Source of the DNA: Flavobacterium glycines
GTDB lineage: Bacteria > Bacteroidota > Bacteroidia > Flavobacteriales > Flavobacteriaceae
Assembly (NCBI RefSeq): GCF_900100165.1
Contig: NZ_FNEO01000005.1
Coordinates: 124,001-188,000 of the forward strand
Direction: 5' to 3'
DNA length: 64,000 nucleotides
Both the position numbers and the translations under genes were made by a program. Below, piece by piece: positions 1-8,500 of this stretch (within the stretch, counting starts at the first letter, position 1; each line of letters opens with the position of its first letter). The notes under the pieces are model-generated. The model had not been told where the DNA came from. It searched no databases and worked only from the letters and a program-made list of their open reading frames with translations.

Positions 1-188
1 GCATCATTTTGAGCATCAGATGAAGCATTCCATTTAAATTCAACTGTATTGTCTATACAAACCAAATTATTTGTTGGATAAACTAAACTTGGAATAGTCG
101 GTGGAGTTTGGGCATCGCCCTCATCTCCACCACTACTACAAGAAGAAAATAGTGTAAAACTCAATATAATTAAACTTATTTTTTTCAT
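1..188 (-). CDS. FN3-type surface lipoprotein, partial (paralogue of the one at 4152-4835)
   Basis: Only the first about 62 codons lie in the window; the gene continues past the left edge. The visible part starts MKKISLIILS, has a lipoprotein signal ending in FSSC, then an acidic stretch (CSSGGDEGD) of the kind that sends Bacteroidota lipoproteins to the cell surface, then the start of a fibronectin-III-like domain (PPTIPSLVYPTNN). It is almost identical to the N-terminus of the lipoprotein at 4152-4835 and sits 8 nt downstream of the GH30 stop codon, exactly as that copy sits 8 nt downstream of the GH98 stop. It is probably co-transcribed with GH30. The function is unknown; a surface glycan-binding or anchoring role is an inference from context. 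Confidence 0.85.
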   Translation of the reverse strand, partial: MKKISLIILSFTLFSSCSSGGDEGDAQTPPTIPSLVYPTNNLVCIDNTVEFKWNASSDAQND

Positions 189-895
189 ATCGCAAACTAC
201 TTTTTAATGATTTTAATTGTCTCTAAAGGATTCGATTGTATTCTAACAAAATAAACTCCGGCAACTTCTTTTCCTAAATCTAAATGTACTTTTCCATTTT
301 CAATGGTATAAACTGATTTAGAAATTAATGTTCCTGTAACAGTATAAATTCCTATTTCTACTGAGCTGTCATTAGTAGGTAAATAAACGTCAAACGGACC
401 ATCTGTAGGATTTGGAACCGCTTTAACCAAATCAAACAAAGTAATCGTTTTGGCATAAGTACCCTCACATTCCTTCGAAGTTGTAACTTCTAATACATCC
501 CCATTTCTTACATCGACACCAAAACTAGAATCATTGGTTTCAAATTGTAATACTCCATTAACATTTACCTGATAAGGAGCGGTACCTGACTGAATTTCAA
601 CCATTAACTTTTCAGATGTTGATGTTGTTTTAGCTGTAATAGCCGCACTTGCTGGAATGACTATAGAATAGCATTGTTTTGCACTTGTTCCCGAAGCGTC
701 AATACATATATCATAAGTTCCCGGATTAAGGTTCGTTAAGGCTAAAACTTTATTGGTAAAAGCTTTAGGGCTTCCGTTAACAGTTGCTGAATAAGTCAAA
801 TTCTGACTGGCAGTGATAGTTATTTGACCATTGTTCTTATTTGGACAACTTTCGCCAACTGCTTCAATAGAATAATTTGTTGAACCTAAAGCTAT
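1..895. repeat. Direct repeat, copy A (lipoprotein start plus T9SS enzyme tail)
   Basis: This stretch matches 4648-5542 with a constant offset of 4647 and only scattered substitutions. It covers the 5' part of the FN3 lipoprotein gene, the 8-nt intergenic gap and the 3' end of the upstream enzyme gene (sorting domain and the domain before it). The repeat extends beyond the left edge. Similarity continues rightward into the thrombospondin-3 repeats, where the copy numbers differ. Confidence 0.9.
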
Positions 896-3847
896 GCAAC
901 CATTGGCATCGACTGCCTGACCACTAGGTGTATTAGGACAAAGATCAGCACTGTTCTTAACTCCATCGCCATCATCATCTAATTGCCCTACAGCACAACC
1001 TGAAGCATTAACACTTTGACCTGTTAGCGTATTTGGACATAAATCAATATTGTTCTTAACGCCATCATTATCATCATCTAATTGACTTTGAGCACAACCT
1101 GAAGTATTTACACTTTGACCTGTTGGTGTATTTGGACATAAATCAACGCTGTTTTTAACACCGTCGCCATCATCATCTAATTGACTCTGAGCACAACCCG
1201 AAGCATTAACTGACTGACCTGTTGGTGTGTTTGGACAGATATCCAGACTATTTTTGACACCATCATTATCATCATCCAATTCACTCTGAGCACAACCAGT
1301 AGCATTTACTGCCTGACCTGTTGGGGTGTTTGGACATAAATCTAAATTATTTGGAACACCATCACCATCACTATCATCTGAAATATCAAATTTAAGAGGG
1401 AGAACTTCTGCTGTATATGAATTTTCAAAAGTGATATATGCAGTAAATGGATTCATCTCTGAAAGAGAAGAAGCTGTTACTGTATAGAATCCAGAAACAC
1501 CATTAACTGTTTTAAATATATAACTTTTCACAGGGGATTTATAGTTGATATACACAGGAACTAAATTATTTACAGTAAGATTTTTAGGCGTAGAAACAGC
1601 TCCGCTTCCGGTAAAAGTAAAAGTTCCGTTTGCACTAATTAAAACGGGGGTGTTAGCAGGAATAATTCCGTTTTTGATTGATGTACAAGAAACATTTGCA
1701 GATGACGTTACCATATTATAAGCAGTAACTCCTATTGGAATCGATGCTTCAAAGGGCAATGTCAAAGTTCTGTACCCTGCAAAAACTCCTGTGTAAGTGG
1801 CTGACATAGCATTAAAATTAAATGGAACACTAAAATCCCCTCTTTGATCAGCTAGTGAGAGTAAATTTGCATTATTGTTTGCAATAACATTCGTTGTAAG
1901 CCCTGTATAACCTTGAGGCACATAATAAATACTGTTCTTATTTGCAGCTAGTTGATACCAATTTTTACTTTGAGGAATTACCGTGACATCACGTAAATCA
2001 AGAGAAGTACTGTAGCTATTTGATAAAGCATCTAATAAGCTACTATCGCCATCAGAATAAACTCCTGAAAATTTAGAAGCTTTTTCGTTGCCAATATTTA
2101 AATATACATCTCCAAAATTCATCGTAAGTACCGAACTATAATTAGAATTCGTAAGACTAATAATTCCTTTAATACCATCAGTCAATGTTGCTGTCGAAAT
2201 ATCTAAGACAATATCAAAACTACCAGTGGCAGGAAAAGTTACTCGTCCGTAATTCTTACTTTTTACAACTCCTGCGGCGTTTACATAGATAAGTGTCGTA
2301 TTGTCAGAATAGCGATTAGCGGATGACGTTGCACTATTCACACGCATTATTAATTTAGTATATCTGTCATCCAAAGCAATATAACCATTTGTTGCGTTAG
2401 TATTTGAACTAAATAAAGGATTTGGATTAGACCATGTTTTAGTTTGTCCACTAATTTTATAAGTCGTTCCAAATGAAGCGTTAGAAGTTGGCTGGACATC
2501 AATCTTATTATAATGAATATCTTCCCCAATCATATTCGATTGTGGTCTGTCACTATTTTTATTAAAAACAAAAGTGATAACACTAGAAGCTTCCACAGTT
2601 ACAACAGGACGAAAAGTTTGTTCATTATAAACAAGATTAGAAATAGTATAATCGCTCGTAGCATTTGTAAGCGTTTTTGTTCCTGAAATTGTATAGAAAG
2701 GCAAATCTACAGTTAGCGTAGAAGAAGTAGATGCCATATTATATACAAACAAAATAATTTTATTTCCATCTTCAGAAATATATGAAGATCCTTTTAAAAC
2801 ACCTTCATCTGTCCATGTTGCATCGATTCTGGTCTTTCCGGTAACATTTTTAGCTAATTGCTGAAGAACACGACCTCTTTTAGTAATTTCACCATCAACA
2901 GAACCATTAGTTCCATCACCCATCAATCCGTAAAAACGCTTGGTAGCATAATGAATCCAGGCATTCACATTTCCTAATAATGCATCATTTACACTTTTAG
3001 CGAAAGAAAAACCATCTGTATTCCAATCAAAATTTCTAGGTGTAGTACTACTAGAAGAATTCCAATTAATAAGATACTCTGTCTGCCAGATTTGTTTGTT
3101 GTAATTTTGAAATTGCTTATAGACTGATTGTATTCCACCATACTGATGTCCTGCATACACTTCAAAATTAGCCATTACTTCAGGCTTTAAAAAGGCATTT
3201 GCATAATTATCTGAAAAACCAACACTCTCGGGTGCTATTACTTTACAATTGATAAGATGTCCGTAGTCTTTCACAAAAGTAGCAATCTGATCAGGAGTCC
3301 ATATACATCCTTGATATAATGCTTTTTCGTCTGGTTCATTCTGTATAGAAATATAATCCAACTCTACTCCATTGTTTTTAAGATAAGTTACAAACTCATC
3401 CAGATATAAAGCATAATCTCTATAATATTCTGGCTTTAAATATCCTATCTGCTGTACGCCATCAGCATCTACATATACTGCATTAATATGGTTATTAGTT
3501 TTCCATTCCGCCGGCATTGTCCAAGGGCTCCCAAAAATTGTAAGTCCCATAGATTTTGCAAGTTGTGCAGTAGCTAACACCGCATTCCAATTATTTTTGT
3601 TTTCAGGAATATACAAACGCATAATATTGTAACCTGCCTCACTACTTGCACCCCAAACCTTTTGAATTTCTGCTGGTGACATATGGTTATAAGCAAATTG
3701 AGGACTATTTACAAATCCACCAAATCCGGTAATTTTCTGATAAGCTATATTCTTGTCAATTCTGACTTTTGGATTCTGTGCAAACCCTAGACCGCAAAAA
3801 ATTATACCCGCAATAAATGCTAGCTTTATTTTAATTTTTCTTTTCAT
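197..3847 (-). CDS. GH30 glucuronoxylanase-like enzyme with thrombospondin-3 repeats and T9SS sorting domain
   Basis: A 1216-residue secreted enzyme with a signal peptide ending near GFAQ (residue 24). Residues about 25-430 form a GH30 catalytic barrel plus beta side domain. The acid/base is probably E171 (SIQNEPD) and the nucleophile E257 (WQTEY). KRFYG at 303-307 keeps the Arg-x-Tyr pair (R304, Y306) that subfamily 8 enzymes use to grip the glucuronic acid side chain, so endo-cleavage of glucuronoxylan guided by GlcA is likely. Residues about 433-822 are beta-rich and not recognised. Residues about 823-984 are five calcium-binding thrombospondin-3 repeats (DDDNDGVKN type). The last 77 residues are a type A T9SS C-terminal domain ending KIIKK. 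The catalytic part is only about a third of the protein. It follows the GH98 and FN3 lipoprotein genes on the same strand. Confidence 0.9.
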   Translation of the reverse strand: MKRKIKIKLAFIAGIIFCGLGFAQNPKVRIDKNIAYQKITGFGGFVNSPQFAYNHMSPAEIQKVWGASSEAGYNIMRLYIPENKNNWNAVLATAQLAKSMGLTIFGSPWTMPAEWKTNNHINAVYVDADGVQQIGYLKPEYYRDYALYLDEFVTYLKNNGVELDYISIQNEPDEKALYQGCIWTPDQIATFVKDYGHLINCKVIAPESVGFSDNYANAFLKPEVMANFEVYAGHQYGGIQSVYKQFQNYNKQIWQTEYLINWNSSSSTTPRNFDWNTDGFSFAKSVNDALLGNVNAWIHYATKRFYGLMGDGTNGSVDGEITKRGRVLQQLAKNVTGKTRIDATWTDEGVLKGSSYISEDGNKIILFVYNMASTSSTLTVDLPFYTISGTKTLTNATSDYTISNLVYNEQTFRPVVTVEASSVITFVFNKNSDRPQSNMIGEDIHYNKIDVQPTSNASFGTTYKISGQTKTWSNPNPLFSSNTNATNGYIALDDRYTKLIMRVNSATSSANRYSDNTTLIYVNAAGVVKSKNYGRVTFPATGSFDIVLDISTATLTDGIKGIISLTNSNYSSVLTMNFGDVYLNIGNEKASKFSGVYSDGDSSLLDALSNSYSTSLDLRDVTVIPQSKNWYQLAANKNSIYYVPQGYTGLTTNVIANNNANLLSLADQRGDFSVPFNFNAMSATYTGVFAGYRTLTLPFEASIPIGVTAYNMVTSSANVSCTSIKNGIIPANTPVLISANGTFTFTGSGAVSTPKNLTVNNLVPVYINYKSPVKSYIFKTVNGVSGFYTVTASSLSEMNPFTAYITFENSYTAEVLPLKFDISDDSDGDGVPNNLDLCPNTPTGQAVNATGCAQSELDDDNDGVKNSLDICPNTPTGQSVNASGCAQSQLDDDGDGVKNSVDLCPNTPTGQSVNTSGCAQSQLDDDNDGVKNNIDLCPNTLTGQSVNASGCAVGQLDDDGDGVKNSADLCPNTPSGQAVDANGCIALGSTNYSIEAVGESCPNKNNGQITITASQNLTYSATVNGSPKAFTNKVLALTNLNPGTYDICIDASGTSAKQCYSIVIPASAAITAKTTSTSEKLMVEIQSGTAPYQVNVNGVLQFETNDSSFGVDVRNGDVLEVTTSKECEGTYAKTITLFDLVKAVPNPTDGPFDVYLPTNDSSVEIGIYTVTGTLISKSVYTIENGKVHLDLGKEVAGVYFVRIQSNPLETIKIIKK
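897..1381 (-). repeat. Five tandem 99-bp repeats encoding thrombospondin type 3 units
   Basis: Five in-frame 33-residue units in the GH30 protein, each built around D-D-D-[ND]-D-G-V-K-N and C-P-N-T-P-T-G-Q, with a cysteine pair per unit. The alternating aspartates are the calcium-binding pattern of TSP3 repeats. The DNA repeats are similar enough for slippage or recombination. The array probably forms a rigid spacer between the enzyme and the sorting domain. Confidence 0.88.
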
Positions 3848-4151
3848 ACATAGTAGAATTATTGTTACATAATTAAAGTGGATAGATTTTTTTTCTTCAT
3901 TAAGTAAAAAATCAAGTTATAAATCAGGAGAGAAACAAAAAAAAAACAAACAACTAACATTCAGTGTTTTACAAATCACAAAGACATAAAAAACTAATCA
4001 TTAGAAAATCAAGAATATCTCCTAAAAATCGTTTACTATTTTTTCTTGATTCTATTTCAAGAGATATGAGACCGTCCTAAAATTTGGATAGTCTCATATC
4101 AAACTTCTTTTATTGAAAAGATATTTATAAGATAATTGCTATGTGCAAAAC
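3848..4151. other. 304-bp gap between GH30 and the FN3 lipoprotein, with one hairpin
   Basis: No gene is seen. The stretch is A/T rich. It holds a perfect 10-bp inverted repeat (GATATGAGAC at 4063-4072 and GTCTCATATC at 4091-4100) just 3' of the lipoprotein gene. No T-run follows directly, so this may be an mRNA-stabilising or processing hairpin rather than a strong terminator. The remaining about 200 bp before the GH30 start could carry a promoter, but no clear TAnnTTTG box was identified. Confidence 0.6.
4063..4100 (-). terminator. Hairpin 3' of the FN3 lipoprotein gene
   Basis: Ten-base perfect inverted repeat with an 18-nt loop, starting about 50 nt past the lipoprotein stop. No U-tract follows on the minus strand, so termination is uncertain; it could instead protect upstream mRNA from 3' decay. 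Confidence 0.4.
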
Positions 4152-4835
4152 TTACTGTTTAGTAAAATCCCAAACCGGACCGATTGTAGTTCCTCCTTTA
4201 CCATCTTTAACAACAATTTTCCAATAGTACTTTGTCCCTGTTGTTAACGAAGAAGCTGTATAAGAGGCTGTTGATAAATCGGAAGCTACTTTTTGAGTCG
4301 GGAGATTTGAAGTTCCTAAATACACATCATACGACAAATTATCATTATCGGCATCTACTGCTGTCCAACTTAAAATGGCTGAACTACCGGAAACATTAGA
4401 ATGCAAAACCGGTGTCTTTACTTCTGGTATAAATGGTAAATGATTTACTATCCCCTGACTTTCAGTAAAAAAAGTATATACCGCTGTGTATTTATCTGAT
4501 TTGTTTTTAGAATCAATGGCTTTCACCCGCCAATAATAAAACTTCCCTTTCTCTAAAGACAATGACTTACTGAGCAAAGTGGTCGTTGAAGTAACTACAT
4601 TTTTAGTAAAAGCATTATCTGTGGCAACATCCAGTTGATAAGTAATCGCATCATTTTGAGCATCAGATGAAGCATTCCATTTAAATTCAACCGTATTGTT
4701 TATACAAACTAAATTATTTGTTGGATAAACTAAACTTGGAATAGTCGGTGGAGTTTGGGCATCGCCCTCATCTCCACCACTGCTACAAGAAGAAAAAAGT
4801 ATCAAACTCAGGATAAACAAACTTATTTTTTTCAT
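4152..4835 (-). CDS. Surface lipoprotein with two fibronectin-III-like domains
   Basis: A 227-residue protein. Residues 1-17 form a lipoprotein signal with the lipidated cysteine in FSSC; the following SSGGDEGD is acidic, as in surface-exposed Bacteroidota lipoproteins. Two fibronectin-III-like domains follow, about residues 33-124 and 133-226. Each has the pattern FKWNASSDA...YYWRVKAID or LSWTAVDAD...YYWKIVVKD. There is no catalytic motif. It starts 8 nt after the GH98 stop, so it is translationally linked to GH98. A close paralogue follows the GH30 gene at the window edge. The role is unknown; binding xylan or holding the secreted enzyme at the surface are reasonable guesses. It resembles SusE/SusF-position proteins only in general architecture. 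Confidence 0.85.
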   Translation of the reverse strand: MKKISLFILSLILFSSCSSGGDEGDAQTPPTIPSLVYPTNNLVCINNTVEFKWNASSDAQNDAITYQLDVATDNAFTKNVVTSTTTLLSKSLSLEKGKFYYWRVKAIDSKNKSDKYTAVYTFFTESQGIVNHLPFIPEVKTPVLHSNVSGSSAILSWTAVDADNDNLSYDVYLGTSNLPTQKVASDLSTASYTASSLTTGTKYYWKIVVKDGKGGTTIGPVWDFTKQ

Positions 4836-5542
4836 ATCGCAAACTACTTTTTAATGATTTTAATTGTCTCTAAAGGATTCGATTGTATTCTAACAAAATA
4901 AACTCCGGCAGCTTCTTTTCCTAAATCTAAATGTACTTTACCATTTTCAATGGTATAAACCGATTTAGAAATTAATGTTCCTGTAACAGTATAAATTCCT
5001 ATTTCTACTGAGCTGTCATTAGTTGGTAAATAAACGTCGAACGGACCGTCTGTAGGATTTGGAACCGCTTTAACCAAATCATACAAAGTGATAGATTTAG
5101 CAAAAGTTCCTTCACATTCTTTAGAAGTTTTCACTTCTAATAAATCCCCATTACTTACATCTACACCAAAATTGGAATTATTGGTTTCAAATTGTAGTAC
5201 TCCATTAACATTTACCTGATAAGGAGCAGTACCTGACTGAATTTCAACCATTAACTTTTCAGCTGTTGATGTGGTTTTAGCGGTAATAGCCGCACTTGCA
5301 GGAATTACTACAGAATAACATTGTTTAGCACTTGTTCCCGAAGCATCAATACATATATCATAAGTACCTGGATTAAGGTTCGTTAAGGCTAAAATTTTAT
5401 TACTAAAAGCTTTAGATACTCCATTAACAGTTGCTGAATACGTCAAAGCCTGACTGGCTGTGATGACTATTTGACCATTGTTCTTATTTGGACAACTTTC
5501 GCCAACAACTTCAATAGAATAATTTGTTGAACCTAAGACAAT
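4648..5542. repeat. Direct repeat, copy B (lipoprotein start plus T9SS enzyme tail)
   Basis: Partner of positions 1-895 at offset 4647. It spans the 5' part of the FN3 lipoprotein gene, the conserved 8-nt gap and the 3' end of the GH98 gene. The two copies encode nearly identical sorting domains and the same 77-residue C-terminus with one substitution (EVAG versus EAAG). Confidence 0.9.
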
Positions 5543-8500
5543 ACAACCATTAGCATCCACCGACTGACCTGTTGGTGTATTTGGACATAAATCAACACTG
5601 TTCTTAACTCCGTCGCCATCATCATCTAATTGTCCTGTAGCACAACCTGAAGCATTTACACTTTGACCTGTTGGCGTATTTGGACATACATCAATATTGT
5701 TATTAACGCCATCATTATCATCATCCAATTGACTCTGAGCACAACCAGTAGCATTAACTGACTGACCTGTAGGTGTATTTGGACATACATCAACACTGTT
5801 TTTAACTCCATCATTATCATCATCTAATTGCCCTACAGCACAACCTGAAGCATTTACACTTTGACCTGTTGGTGTGTTTGGACATAAATCAACATTGTCC
5901 TTAACGCCATCATTATCATCATCCAATTGACTTTGAGCACAACCAGTAGCATTTACTGTTTGACCTGTTGGTGTGTTTGGACAAAGATCAACACTGTTCT
6001 TGACACCGTCATTATCATCGTCTAATTCACTCTGAGCACAGCCCGAAGCATTAACTAACTGACCTGTTGGTGTATTTGGACATAGATCAATATTGTTCTT
6101 AACACCATCATTATCATCATCCAATTGACTCTGAGCACAACCGTTAGCATTTACACTTTGACCTGTAGGTGTATTTGAACAAAGATCAACATTGTTTTTA
6201 ACGCCATCTCCATCATCATCTAATTGACTCTGAGCACAACCTGTAGTATTTACCAATTGACCTATTGGTGTATTTGGACAAATGTCTATATTATTTGGTA
6301 CACCATCATTATCATCATCCGTTTCCAATGTTGCTGATTCATCTAAACCTGAAAAAGCAATATCGTCCATATAAAAGTCCAGACTGTTAACAGCTAAACC
6401 CCACACAATTTGTGTAGCTCCAGCTGAATAGGTCGAGCTACCATCGGTAGTAGAACCTGCTGTAGTCCAGTTTACTCCATCAGTTGAATACTCAATTTTT
6501 AATGCAACACTACTACTTCCTGAAGCAGATGCTCTGTACCAAATAGGCTTATTAGGAATTGGATCCAAACTTACAGTTGTATTAATCAAAATTGTTAATC
6601 CACTTGATGTAGAGCGATAAATCCTAAATTGTGAATCTGTTCCTGTATTATATACTAATAATAAATAACCTTCCATGATCCCCTGAACATACCCAGTTGA
6701 TGTAGTGCCTATTTTGCTAGTATTACCTCTTAACAAAAAGCCTGTTTTATACTGAGTTGATTCTGATCCAATGTATTGTTTCCATGTTACAGAATAATTT
6801 GTAGCTGTTTTAGAAAAAGCATTCAAATCTATTACTCCGGTAGCATTTTTTTGTCCTACACCGTAAGGCTTAATAACATTACTTGTATAATTGTTGGCAT
6901 CTGTATAAGACACAACGCCAGCTGTTGCAGTATTCCCTACTCCAATAGTAGCATTGATTGCGGCAGGGGTTGTTGCTGATGTAGTAGCCACATCATTTGT
7001 AAAATCATATTTAACAAATAGTGGGCTTTGATCTACTTTACCTGTCAAAGTTATTTGACGGTCTATTGCATTAGTAGTTCTTACTGAAATTACACCTGTC
7101 TTTTTACCTGTTGACAATCCAGAGGCCATACGAACAAATATTGTGGTGTTTGCCACTGCCCCATTAGTTTGCGGCAATATAAGTTTAGACTGGTATGTGC
7201 CATTAGTACTCAAAGACAGTTCGTAATTTACCGGAGCTTCAACAGTTATATCTCCTGTAAGTGAACTGCCTGACACAGAAAACACTTGACTAACTGATGG
7301 TCCTGAACCCTGAACATAAGTAAACCCTTCGATGTCAAGCTTAGATATGGTTGTGCTTGATGAAGAAAATTTAATATCGTCCATTACCCAATTGAAATTG
7401 TTAGCCCCTAATCCCCAGACTAATTCTGAACCTCCTGAGGTATAAATAGCATCCTGAAATGTGGTTTGTGAAGCACCTTCCCAATTTATCCCGTCTGCAG
7501 AACATTCAAAAATTAGCTGATTTCCAATTGCAGAAGCCCTAAACCAAGCCGGCTGACCCGGCATTACTTTTAGAGTCGTGGTTGTATAAGTTGGTTTAGC
7601 TATAATACTATTTGTACCAGCAACATAAGGCATAAGCGTAATAGTACCATCTGAATTATTTGAAGCAATAAACATATACCCTTGTTTCATACCTACAGCA
7701 TAAGGACATGAGCCATTCTCCCCTGTAGCTCTTAATAAAACTCCTTTTTTTGCACCACTTGTAGAATAGTACTCTTTCCAGGTAACAGAATAATCTTTGG
7801 CATCAGTCTGAAACAAATCCAAATCGGCTACAGCTGTTCCGTTAGTTGATCCTACAGAATAAGCCTTAAAAGTATTACTGGTATTATTATTTACATCTTT
7901 ATATGATATTACACCTGCACTACCACTTTTTACGGTAATTAAATTAGCCGCCGGCAAGCTAGCACTCGTAGTAGCTACATCATTTGTGAAATTATAAACA
8001 CCATTATTTTCATTTTGTGAAAATGTAATATTGTCAAAATAAATAGTTGCCAAACCTGCCGCATTGGCTTCTAATTTTATTTCATTATCTCCCTCATTCA
8101 ATTCTACATTTTGTGATATTGTTAACCAGGAACTTTCATCATTGGTTTTATTAAATATTGGAGTTGCTACTTTAATCCCATTTACATATAAATCAATAGT
8201 TGTAACTGACGAAATTGGAGCTGTATATCGTATCTTAAGTTGATAAGTCCCTTTTCTTAAGGCGTTGATTACATCTTTTATACTTGCTGCAGCATTTGTT
8301 CCAAAATTTAAATATCCCTGCCCCTGATAATTTCTTATAGAACCATTTTGACCACCCGTAATAATGCTATTGATATTTTTATAATCAAAATGTTCTGCTT
8401 CATTTTGACGGGGTCCAATATAAACTGAAGGTTTACTCGGTTCAATTAGCTTAGCTTCTGTATAAGTCGATAAACGTCCTGTTGCAGTACCCGAGCAATT

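Noticed and set aside
897..6330. Regular 99-bp repeats that might suggest a CRISPR-like array
   Set aside because: The repeats are contiguous, in frame and encode TSP3 units; there are no unique spacers and no cas genes.
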